A stretch of DNA of 64,000 nucleotides. Source: an uncultured Parabacteroides sp. (GTDB lineage: Bacteria; Bacteroidota; Bacteroidia; Bacteroidales; Tannerellaceae). Positions within the stretch are counted from its first letter, which is position 1. Each line of letters starts with the position of its first letter. A program made the translations under genes and the position numbers. The notes under the pieces are model-generated. The model saw nothing but the letters and a program-made list of their open reading frames with translations. It was not told the origin of the DNA and made no database searches. Shown piece by piece: positions 15,247 to 22,577 of the stretch. The stretch is from NCBI RefSeq assembly GCF_902493135.1, contig NZ_CABUOD010000010.1:60809-124808 (forward strand), written 5' to 3'.

Positions 15247-16522
15247 CCGGCTGACAATACAGGATTTGGCCGGTCTGTTGGCCGAATATACAGGGAAAGA
15301 CAAGAGTAGTTCCGAGCGCTTTTTGAGGGAATTCATAGCGGTCGTGTCGGAAGGGGTCTATACGGATAAGCTGGTAAAGGTCAAGGGGCTCGGCACTTTT
15401 AAAATCATACCTGTGGAGAAACGTGAAAGTATTCATGTGAATACGGGTGAACGTTTCGTGATCCCGGAACATTATAAGTTTTCTTTCCTGCCGGATAAGG
15501 ATCTGCGGGAACTTGTCAATAAGCCGTTCTCTTTTTTTGAAACGACAGAACTGGGGGAGAATGTCGATTTTACCGATATGGATATCGTACCCGACGAACC
15601 GGAAATAAAAGAGACGGAAGACGAATCGATCGAGGAGGTGATGCCTGAAGAGAAACGCTTGCTTGAGGAAGAGGTGATTCTTGATAGGACGGAAATCCCG
15701 GAAACTCCTGAAATTCCTGAAATCTCTGAAACTCCTGAAACCTCTGAAACTCCTGAAACCTCTGAAACTCCCGATGTGTTCGAGCCTGCTGGAAGTTTTG
15801 ATGAAACTTCGAAGATTCTCGGATTTTCGGCAGAGACTCCTGGAACTCCGGATGCAGGCCAACCGGCTTATTCTGTAAAAGAAGAGGGTGAAATAGCCCG
15901 CTATTCGGAGACAAGCGTAGGGGTGGATATGTCCCGTAACAAACTGAAATTGATTATTTGGGTAATCGTTATTTTTCTGGCTTGTTTCGGGATTTGTTTG
16001 TCCCTGAATATTTTCTTCTTTTCTAAAGAGGACAAGGAGATGCTTGATTTAAAGAAGAAGGTGGCTCTTTGGGAGAATGATACTGCCGTGGGAGATTCCG
16101 TTTCTTTGGTTGAAGATACTGCTGTTGTCAAGGAGGATGGCCTTCCTTTGCTGGAAGACACGCTTTCCGTATCATCTGATTTTGGCGCTCCGCAAGCAGA
16201 AGAACCTGTGATAGCAGCTCGTCCCGATACGTTGGATACGTCAACGAAGCCGGAGACCGCTTCGCCTAAAGTCATTGCCCGCGTCAAGATAGAGCCGGGG
16301 AGCCGTCTGACGCTGATCTCGTTGAAGTATTACGGAAGCAAATTGTTCTGGGTATATCTGTATGAGTACAACAAAAACGTCATAAAAGACCCGAACAACG
16401 TGCCTATCGGCACTGTGATCGAGGTGCCTGCGCCGGAAATGTATGGCATCGACCGTCGTGACCGTTCTTCTGTCGAAAAAGCCGCTGCCCGCCAGACCGA
16501 GATACTGAATGGCAAACTGTAA
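15239..16522 (+). CDS. HU domain - transmembrane - LysM fusion protein
   Basis: A 427-residue protein with an unusual layout. Residues 1-95 are an HU fold (TIQDLAGLLAEYTGKDKSSSERFLREF, GLGTFKIIPVEKRESIHVNTGERFVIP). Residues about 100-230 are acidic and low in complexity, including Pro/Glu/Thr/Ser repeats of the type ETPETS. One membrane helix spans about 238-260 (LIIWVIVIFLACFGICLSL). Then comes a short coiled stretch and a C-terminal LysM-like domain (VKIEPGSRLTLISLKYYGSKLFWVYLYEYN to VPIGTVIEVPAPE, about 345-400). The positive residues before the helix suggest that the HU part is cytoplasmic and LysM periplasmic. It could join DNA to peptidoglycan. Known as an HU-family domain arrangement in Bacteroidales; its function is not established to my knowledge. 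Confidence 0.85.
   Translation: MNNRLTIQDLAGLLAEYTGKDKSSSERFLREFIAVVSEGVYTDKLVKVKGLGTFKIIPVEKRESIHVNTGERFVIPEHYKFSFLPDKDLRELVNKPFSFFETTELGENVDFTDMDIVPDEPEIKETEDESIEEVMPEEKRLLEEEVILDRTEIPETPEIPEISETPETSETPETSETPDVFEPAGSFDETSKILGFSAETPGTPDAGQPAYSVKEEGEIARYSETSVGVDMSRNKLKLIIWVIVIFLACFGICLSLNIFFFSKEDKEMLDLKKKVALWENDTAVGDSVSLVEDTAVVKEDGLPLLEDTLSVSSDFGAPQAEEPVIAARPDTLDTSTKPETASPKVIARVKIEPGSRLTLISLKYYGSKLFWVYLYEYNKNVIKDPNNVPIGTVIEVPAPEMYGIDRRDRSSVEKAAARQTEILNGKL
15692..15772 (+). repeat. In-frame degenerate tandem repeat in the HU-LysM gene
   Basis: About seven imperfect 12-base units of the type GAAACTCCTGAA / GAAACCTCTGAA encode repeated ETPE, EIPE and ETSE tetrapeptides. The whole block is in frame, so it is a length-variable linker and not a CRISPR or intergenic repeat. 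Confidence 0.75.
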
Positions 16523-16560
16523 CGAAAACCCTCCCTTTTAAGTAAAATAAAACAAAATAG

Positions 16561-16626
16561 TTCTGCGCAGGTTAGTATTATTTAACTGCGAAAGTGCAGA
16601 ATACGAATTTAACATTTCTAATTTTG
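16561..16626 (+). promoter_or_regulatory. bat operon promoter region with nested dyad
   Basis: A -7 element TAATTTTG lies at 16619-16626, 53 bases before the MoxR start. Upstream, TTCTGC (16561-16566) pairs with GCAGAA (16596-16601), and inside it CGCAG (16566-16570) pairs with CTGCG (16586-16590). This may be an operator or the end of the preceding HU-LysM transcript. No convincing -33 element is seen. Confidence 0.4.
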
Positions 16627-16678
16627 TGCATCTTAAAAAAGCACGTAAAAATAGTAACAATATAATTGAAGAAAATCT

Positions 16679-17674
16679 ATGAGTCAGACAGTAGACATTC
16701 GTGAGTTGAACGAGCGAATTGAAAGTAAAAGTTCGTTTGTGAACATGATTACGATGGGTATGGACCAGGTAATTGTTGGACAGAAACATTTGGTTGAATC
16801 ATTATTGATCGGTCTGCTTTCAGATGGCCATATCCTGCTGGAAGGTGTGCCGGGATTGGCAAAAACATTGGCCATTAAGACGCTGGCATCATTGATCGAT
16901 GCGAAATATAGCCGTATCCAGTTCACGCCGGACTTGTTGCCGGCCGACGTAATCGGTACGATGATTTATAGTCAGAAAAGCGAAGAATTCCAAGTCAAAC
17001 AAGGTCCCGTCTTCGCTAATTTTGTGTTGGCGGATGAAATCAACCGTGCTCCGGCAAAGGTGCAGAGCGCCCTTCTGGAAGCGATGCAGGAACGTCAGGT
17101 GACCATCAGCGAAAACACATACAAGTTGCCGTCTCCTTTCCTGGTAATGGCGACCCAGAACCCGATCGAGCAGGAAGGTACCTACCCGTTGCCTGAAGCA
17201 CAGGTGGACCGTTTCATGCTGAAAGTCATCATCAACTATCCGAAGAAAGAGGAAGAAAAGCTGATTATCCGTCAGAATATCTCCGGAGTGAAGCCGGATA
17301 TCAAACCGATCCTGACGAAAGATGAGATCCTCGAAGCCCGCAAGGTTGTCAGGGAGGTTTATCTGGATGAAAAGATCGAACGCTATATCGTGGATATCGT
17401 GTTTGCTACCCGTTTCCCGCAGGAACATGGTTTGGCAAACCTAGCTAACATGATCTCCTTCGGAGCCTCTCCGCGTGCGTCCATCAACTTGGCATTGGCT
17501 GCCCGTGCATATGCCTTTATCAAACGCAGAGGGTATGTGATCCCCGAAGATATCCGTGCAGTGTGCCACGATGTGATGCGTCACCGTATCGGTTTGAGCT
17601 ATGAAGCGGAAGCCAATAACCTGACATCCGAAGAGGTGATCAGCGAAATTCTGAATAAGGTAGAAGTCCCTTAA
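16679..17674 (+). CDS. MoxR-family AAA+ ATPase of the bat operon
   Basis: A 331-residue AAA+ chaperone-like ATPase. Walker A is GVPGLAKT (about residues 58-65), Walker B ends in VLADEINRAP, sensor 1 is ATQNPIEQEGTYPLPEAQVDRF and the C-terminal lid holds SFGASPRASINL. In this gene arrangement MoxR ATPases work with the VWA-domain proteins encoded downstream, probably to insert cofactors into or remodel membrane complexes. It is the first gene of a nine-gene operon with batA-E, named in Bacteroides fragilis for aerotolerance. The upstream 156 bases carry a promoter, and all downstream gaps are short. Confidence 0.93.
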   Translation: MSQTVDIRELNERIESKSSFVNMITMGMDQVIVGQKHLVESLLIGLLSDGHILLEGVPGLAKTLAIKTLASLIDAKYSRIQFTPDLLPADVIGTMIYSQKSEEFQVKQGPVFANFVLADEINRAPAKVQSALLEAMQERQVTISENTYKLPSPFLVMATQNPIEQEGTYPLPEAQVDRFMLKVIINYPKKEEEKLIIRQNISGVKPDIKPILTKDEILEARKVVREVYLDEKIERYIVDIVFATRFPQEHGLANLANMISFGASPRASINLALAARAYAFIKRRGYVIPEDIRAVCHDVMRHRIGLSYEAEANNLTSEEVISEILNKVEVP

Positions 17675-17755
17675 AAAACCTTTCTGTCTTTTCGGGACTT
17701 GCCGGAAATCCGGGAACCGGAGGAAGGCAGTTTTTAATTGTCAGCAATAAGAAAA

Positions 17756-18625
17756 ATGGAAACAAGTGAACTATTAAAGAAGGTTCGACGGATTGAGATA
17801 AAGACGCGCGGCTTGTCACGCAATATCTTTGCCGGGCAATACCATTCGGCGTTCAAAGGGCGCGGTATGGCGTTCAGCGAAGTGCGCGAGTATCAATACG
17901 GAGACGATATCCGCGATATCGACTGGAACGTGACCGCCCGTTACGTCCGCCCATACGTGAAGGTGTTCGAAGAAGAACGGGAGTTGACGGTGATGTTGCT
18001 GATCGATGTGTCGGGCAGCAGGGACTTCGGTTCCGTGAATGTAATGAAGAAAGAAATCATTACGGAGATCGCGGCGACACTGGCCTTCTCGGCTATCCAG
18101 AACAACGACAAGATCGGCGTGGTGTTCTTCTCCGACAAGATAGAGAAATTTATTCCTCCTCAGAAAGGGAAGAAACATATCTTGTATATCATTCGCGAAC
18201 TGATCGACTTCCAGCCGGATGAAAAGCAGACCAATATCGCACAGGCATTGAAATATCTGACCAATGCGATCAAGAAGCGCTGTACGGCTTTCCTGATCTC
18301 CGACTTTATCGACAAGGACGGGTTCAAGGATGCCTTGACCATCGCCAACCGCAAGCATGACGTGGTGGCCATACAGGTGTACGACCGCCGCGAGACGGAA
18401 CTGCCGGCTGTCGGGTTGATGAAGATCAAGGATGCGGAGACGGGACAGGAACGCTGGATAGACAGCTCGTCCGCCCGTGTACGGGCCGCCTATAAGGAGT
18501 GGTGGGACCGCCGGCAGGCTGCTATGAGCGATTCGTTCAAGAAGTGCCGCGTCGATTCGGTTTCCGTCCGTACGGAAGATGATTATGTGAAAGCATTGAT
18601 TGCTCTTTTTGACAAACGTAATTAA
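17756..18625 (+). CDS. DUF58-domain protein (VWA-like) of the bat operon
   Basis: A 289-residue cytoplasmic protein of the DUF58 family. The hallmark motif YQYGDDIRDIDWNVTARY lies near residues 45-62, followed by a von Willebrand A-like fold with LLIDVSGSRDFG. ATG at 17756 (METSELLKKVRRIEIKTRGLS) is preferred to the TTG six codons upstream because that is the conserved start of the family. DUF58 proteins almost always accompany MoxR ATPases and are thought to be their partners. It ends 9 bases before the next gene. Confidence 0.92.
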   Translation: METSELLKKVRRIEIKTRGLSRNIFAGQYHSAFKGRGMAFSEVREYQYGDDIRDIDWNVTARYVRPYVKVFEEERELTVMLLIDVSGSRDFGSVNVMKKEIITEIAATLAFSAIQNNDKIGVVFFSDKIEKFIPPQKGKKHILYIIRELIDFQPDEKQTNIAQALKYLTNAIKKRCTAFLISDFIDKDGFKDALTIANRKHDVVAIQVYDRRETELPAVGLMKIKDAETGQERWIDSSSARVRAAYKEWWDRRQAAMSDSFKKCRVDSVSVRTEDDYVKALIALFDKRN

Positions 18626-18634
18626 AGCAAACAA

Positions 18635-19741
18635 ATGAAATTAATAAAGAAAAGCATTCTGTTACTTGCACTTGCCGGTGGAACATTCCTGTCTGGCGGG
18701 AAAGCGTATGCGCAGCAGACGCTCGTTGACGTCCGTGTCGACTCTGCCGCCATACTGATCGGAGAGCAGACTGTTTTACATTTGACGGTAACGACAGACA
18801 AAGATAAAGCCGTCCGGCTCGTCATTCCGCGCGACACGTTGATGGCAGGAGTGGAGGTGCTGGAAATCCCGAAAGCGGACTCCACCTTGATCGAAAACGA
18901 CCGCCTGCTGATCAAGCAGGACTTGCTGGTGACCTCTTTCGACTCTTCCCTTTATCTGTTGCCTCCGTTTATGGTGATCGACGGGCCGGATACCGTTTAC
19001 TCCAACCAGGTGGCCTTGAAGGTGTCGACAGTTCCTGTCAATGCCGACAAACCGGAGGAGTTTTACGATATCAAAAGCGTCTGGAAGCCGCCTTTTGTAT
19101 TGGCCGATTACTATCCCTGGATATTCGGCGTGTTGCTGACTCTGTTCCTGATTTGTGTGGTTGCCTACGTGATCAAACGTATGCGTAATCGTCAATCCAT
19201 CCTGCCGTTCAAGAAGCCGGAACCGAAACTTCCGCCTCACGAGCAGGCGATCAAGGAACTCGACGAGATCAAGCAGCAGAAGCTCTGGCAACAGGGGCGC
19301 AGCAAGGAGTATTATACATTGATTACAGATACGTTGCGCCGCTATATCGTGGACCGCTTCGGCATCAGTGCGATGGAAATGACTTCCGGAGAGATACTCG
19401 ATATCATCCGTAAGCAGCAGGAGGCGACTTCTGTCTATGAAAGCCTGAAACAGATCATGCAACTGGCCGATTTCGTGAAGTTCGCGAAGATGAATCCGCT
19501 GCCTGATGAGAACGACTTGAGCTTGATGAACGCTTATCTGTTCATCAACCAGACGAAGGTGGAAACCGTTGCCGAACCGGAACAGGATGTCCCGTCCGGG
19601 CAAGACGCAATCCATCGTCTCGACGAGACGCAGCGCGTCATCTCGCCTGAACGTAACGCATCTTCTCGCCTGAACGGCGGGCACCGTCTCGACGAGACGC
19701 AAACTGATACAATAAACGATTCAAATAGAAGTAAAGAATAA
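18635..19741 (+). CDS. Membrane protein of the bat operon with a repetitive C-terminal tail
   Basis: A 368-residue exported membrane protein. A signal peptide covers residues 1-26 (ILLLALAGGTFLSGGKAYAQ), then a periplasmic beta-rich region like the N-terminal domain of BatD proteins, one membrane helix at about 160-180 (IFGVLLTLFLICVVAYVI), and a cytoplasmic helical domain (HEQAIKELDEIKQQKLWQQGRSKEYYTLITDTLRRYI), similar to regions in DUF4381 proteins. The last 45 residues are unusual: HRLDETQ occurs twice and the DNA under it holds two identical palindromes. The tail may have been added by a repeat invasion. It overlaps nothing; batA starts one base after its stop codon. Confidence 0.8.
   Translation: MKLIKKSILLLALAGGTFLSGGKAYAQQTLVDVRVDSAAILIGEQTVLHLTVTTDKDKAVRLVIPRDTLMAGVEVLEIPKADSTLIENDRLLIKQDLLVTSFDSSLYLLPPFMVIDGPDTVYSNQVALKVSTVPVNADKPEEFYDIKSVWKPPFVLADYYPWIFGVLLTLFLICVVAYVIKRMRNRQSILPFKKPEPKLPPHEQAIKELDEIKQQKLWQQGRSKEYYTLITDTLRRYIVDRFGISAMEMTSGEILDIIRKQQEATSVYESLKQIMQLADFVKFAKMNPLPDENDLSLMNAYLFINQTKVETVAEPEQDVPSGQDAIHRLDETQRVISPERNASSRLNGGHRLDETQTDTINDSNRSKE
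19616..19699. repeat. Duplicated palindrome inside the bat operon membrane protein gene
   Basis: CGTCTCGACGAGACG, a 15-base palindrome with one central base, occurs at 19616-19630 and 19685-19699, exactly 69 bases (23 codons) apart, so both copies are read in the same frame as RLDET. Between them TCTCGCCTGAACG also occurs twice. The GC content is higher than that of the neighbouring coding sequence. Confidence 0.75.
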
Positions 19742-19742
19742 G

Positions 19743-20729
19743 ATGATATTTGCAAATCCTACATATCTGTATTTGTTATTGTTGCTGATCCCGATGATCG
19801 GATGGTACGTCTACAAACTGAGCAAGAATCAGGCAAGTTTGCAGGTATCGTCTACGGAAGGTTTCGATGCTCCGGGAGCAAGCTCTTGGAAAGTCTGGCT
19901 CCGGCATGTCCCCTTCATCTTGCGTATGGCGGCGGTAGCTGTCCTGATCGTGATATTGGCGCGTCCGCAGTCGACTAACAGTTGGCAGAATTCCTCGACG
20001 GAAGGTATCGACATCGTGCTGGCAATGGATATCTCGACCAGTATGATGGCGCAGGACTTGAAACCGAACCGCTTGGAAGCATCCAAAGATGTGGCGTCCT
20101 CTTTCATCAACGGCCGTCCGAACGATAATATCGGTTTGGTCGTGTTCGCGGCAGAGAGTTTCACGCAATGTCCTTTGACAACCGACCATACGGTTCTGCT
20201 GAACCTCTTCAAGGATGTCCAGCCGGGCATTATCCAGGATGGGACGGCGATCGGTCTGGGGTTGGCGAATGCCGTCAGCCGTATAAAGGACAGCCAGGCC
20301 AAGTCGAAGGTAATTATCCTGTTGACGGATGGTGTGAATAACCAGGGCGAGATCGCTCCGGTGACGGCCGCCGAGATAGCCAAGACGTTCGGGGTCCGTG
20401 TTTATACGATCGGCGTCGGAACGCAGGGCAAGGCGCCTTATCCGTTCCAGACAGCTTTCGGTGTCCAGTATATGGATGTCGACGTGGAGATCGACGAACC
20501 GACTCTGAAACAGATTGCTGCTACGACCGGCGGACAGTATTTCCGTGCGACGGATAATGCCAGCCTGAAAGAGATCTATTCGGAAATCGACAAGATGGAG
20601 AAGACGAAGATCAGCGTCCAGGAATACAGTAAAAAACAGGAAGAGTACAAGAATTGGGCGATTCTGCTGTTCTCGCTTTTGCTGGTCGAGATATTATTGA
20701 GAAATACATTGTTAAGAAATATACCGTAA
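19743..20729 (+). CDS. batA: BatA, VWA-domain membrane protein
   Basis: A 328-residue aerotolerance-operon protein. Two N-terminal membrane helices (about residues 6-18 and 58-76, FILRMAAVAVLIVILARP) precede a von Willebrand A domain with the metal-ion site DISTSM near residue 96 (DxSxS) and later T and D residues (VIILLTDGVNNQGE). A C-terminal helix (NWAILLFSLLLVEILL) closes it, so the VWA domain is anchored at the membrane. It is the first of two VWA genes in tandem; only one base separates it from the preceding gene. Confidence 0.93.
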   Translation: MIFANPTYLYLLLLLIPMIGWYVYKLSKNQASLQVSSTEGFDAPGASSWKVWLRHVPFILRMAAVAVLIVILARPQSTNSWQNSSTEGIDIVLAMDISTSMMAQDLKPNRLEASKDVASSFINGRPNDNIGLVVFAAESFTQCPLTTDHTVLLNLFKDVQPGIIQDGTAIGLGLANAVSRIKDSQAKSKVIILLTDGVNNQGEIAPVTAAEIAKTFGVRVYTIGVGTQGKAPYPFQTAFGVQYMDVDVEIDEPTLKQIAATTGGQYFRATDNASLKEIYSEIDKMEKTKISVQEYSKKQEEYKNWAILLFSLLLVEILLRNTLLRNIP

Positions 20730-20742
20730 ATATAAAAGGCTT

Positions 20743-21762
20743 ATGTTTCGTTTTGCACATCCGGACTTTTTATACTTGCTCTTTCTGCTTCCCGTACTGG
20801 TTGCATTCTATGTGTATGCAATCATCTTGAAGAAGAAGGCGATAAAGAAATATGGTAATCCCGAATTGTTGGCAGAGTTGATGCCGGAGGTATCTCCCAA
20901 GCGCCAGCATCTGAAGTTTTGGCTGTTGTTCGGAGCCATTACGATGGTTATCATAGTTATGGCCGGGCCGCAGTTCGGTTCCAAACTGGAGACAGTGAAG
21001 CGTCAGGGCGTGGAGATCATGGTCTGTCTGGACGTATCCAATTCGATGTTGGCGGAAGATGTTTCGCCCGATCGTCTGTCCAAGGCCAAACAGATGTTGT
21101 CTAAGTTGACTGACGGTTTTTCAAATGATAAGGTCGGACTGATCGTATTCGCAGGAGATGCTTTCACGCAACTTCCCATCACTTCCGATTATGTCTCGGC
21201 CAAGATGTTTCTTTCGTCCATCAACCCGTCGATGGTCTCGACGCAAGGTACGGCTATCGGCGCTGCCATCAACCTAGCGGTGCGTTCCTTTACGCCGAGC
21301 GAGACATCGGACAAAGCGATTATCCTGATTACCGATGGTGAGAACCACGAAGACGATGCCGTGAAAGCCGCCGCTGCCGCCGCAGAAAAAGGCATTCATG
21401 TGAACATTGTCGGCATGGGTGATCCGAAAGGTTCTCCGATCCCTGTGGACGGTAGCAACAACTACATGAAGGACAAGGAAGGAAATGTGGTGATCACGAA
21501 ACTGAATGAAGAGATGTGCCAGGAGATTGCGGCTGCCGGTCATGGGACGTATGTCCGTGCCGACAACACCAATTCTGCGCTTCGTGCACTTCAGAAAGAG
21601 ATCGATAAAATGAATAAATCGGAACTGGACAGCAAAGTCTATTCGGAATATGACGAACGTTTCCAGACATTTGCCTGGATTGCATTGATTCTGCTTTTGG
21701 TGGACTTCATGACGCTGGACCGCAAGAACCGTATATTCAGAAAAGTAAAATTATTCTCTTAA
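20743..21762 (+). CDS. batB: BatB, VWA-domain membrane protein
   Basis: A 339-residue paralogue of the neighbouring BatA with the same layout: N-terminal helix (FLYLLFLLPVLVAFYVYAIIL), second helix LLFGAITMVIIVMAGP, VWA domain with metal-ion site DVSNSM near residue 97 and IILITDGENHEDDA, and a final helix WIALILLLVDFMTL. BatA and BatB are thought to form a complex with the TPR proteins of the operon. batC starts four bases after its stop. Confidence 0.93.
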   Translation: MFRFAHPDFLYLLFLLPVLVAFYVYAIILKKKAIKKYGNPELLAELMPEVSPKRQHLKFWLLFGAITMVIIVMAGPQFGSKLETVKRQGVEIMVCLDVSNSMLAEDVSPDRLSKAKQMLSKLTDGFSNDKVGLIVFAGDAFTQLPITSDYVSAKMFLSSINPSMVSTQGTAIGAAINLAVRSFTPSETSDKAIILITDGENHEDDAVKAAAAAAEKGIHVNIVGMGDPKGSPIPVDGSNNYMKDKEGNVVITKLNEEMCQEIAAAGHGTYVRADNTNSALRALQKEIDKMNKSELDSKVYSEYDERFQTFAWIALILLLVDFMTLDRKNRIFRKVKLFS

Positions 21763-21766
21763 TGCT

Positions 21767-22528
21767 ATGGACAAGATGAAACGTATGCGAAAATCGATTA
21801 TATGGATGGCGGCATTCATGTTCTGCAGTGGAGTTGTGTTTGCCCAGAAAGCGGAACGTAAGAATGTGCGGGAGGGGAATAAACTTTATGAGACGGAGAA
21901 GTTTACCGAGGCGGAAATCGCCTACCGGAAAAGCTTGGAAGTGAATCCGCGTTCATCCGAAGGAACTTATAATTTGGGGAACGCCCTGTATAAGCAGAAG
22001 AAATTTCCTGAAGCAGCCGAGCAGTACCAGTTGATAGCCGGACAGGGAGAGAAGATGATCGAAACTCCCGAAGGCAAAGCCCGCTTGGCGGAAATTTATC
22101 ATAATGTCGGAAATATTGGCATGCAGAATAAAGAGTATGCCAAAAGTGTCGAAGCTTACAAACAATCTTTGCGGCTGAACCCGAAAGACGATGAAACCCG
22201 TTATAATTTGGCTTTGGCACAAAAATTGTTGCAGGATCAGCAGAATCAGCAAAATGAAGATCAGAATCAGGATCAGAACGAGGACAAGAAGGAAGATCAG
22301 GATAAACAGGATCAACAGCAGCAGAATCAGGACCAGCAACAACAGCAGGATGACAAGAAGCAGGATAAGACACAAGAGCAACAACCGCAGCAGCAAGAAC
22401 AGATGAGCAAGGACAACGCTCAGCAGATGTTGGATGCCTTCCTGCAGGATGAAAAGGACACTCAGGAGAAGGTGAAGAAAGCGCAGGCTCAGCAGCAACA
22501 GCGCCGTCGCACGGATAAGGAGTGGTAG
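21767..22528 (+). CDS. batC: BatC, TPR protein with Gln/Asp/Lys-rich tail
   Basis: A 253-residue periplasmic protein. A signal sequence occupies about residues 8-26 (SIIWMAAFMFCSGVVFAQ). Three tetratricopeptide repeats follow (REGNKLYETEKFTEAEIAYRK, GNALYKQKKFPEAAEQYQ, AEAYK-type repeat at YAKSVEAYKQSLRLNP). From about residue 153 to the end the protein is almost entirely Q, N, D, E and K, a disordered tail made by CAG/GAT-rich DNA. The first ATG (MDKMKRMRKS) was used, but starts at the third or sixth codon would also give a signal peptide. Confidence 0.9.
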   Translation: MDKMKRMRKSIIWMAAFMFCSGVVFAQKAERKNVREGNKLYETEKFTEAEIAYRKSLEVNPRSSEGTYNLGNALYKQKKFPEAAEQYQLIAGQGEKMIETPEGKARLAEIYHNVGNIGMQNKEYAKSVEAYKQSLRLNPKDDETRYNLALAQKLLQDQQNQQNEDQNQDQNEDKKEDQDKQDQQQQNQDQQQQQDDKKQDKTQEQQPQQQEQMSKDNAQQMLDAFLQDEKDTQEKVKKAQAQQQQRRRTDKEW

Positions 22529-22577
22529 TTGAAAATTAAGAATTAAGAAGTAAGAATTAAAAAATAAGGATTGAGGA

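Noticed and set aside
15692..15772. CRISPR-like short tandem repeat
   Set aside because: Repeats are contiguous, of 12 bases, without spacers and in frame, coding for an ETPE-type linker.
22250..22400. CAG-rich stretch as a microsatellite or mobile repeat
   Set aside because: It codes for the Gln/Asp/Lys tail that BatC proteins usually have.
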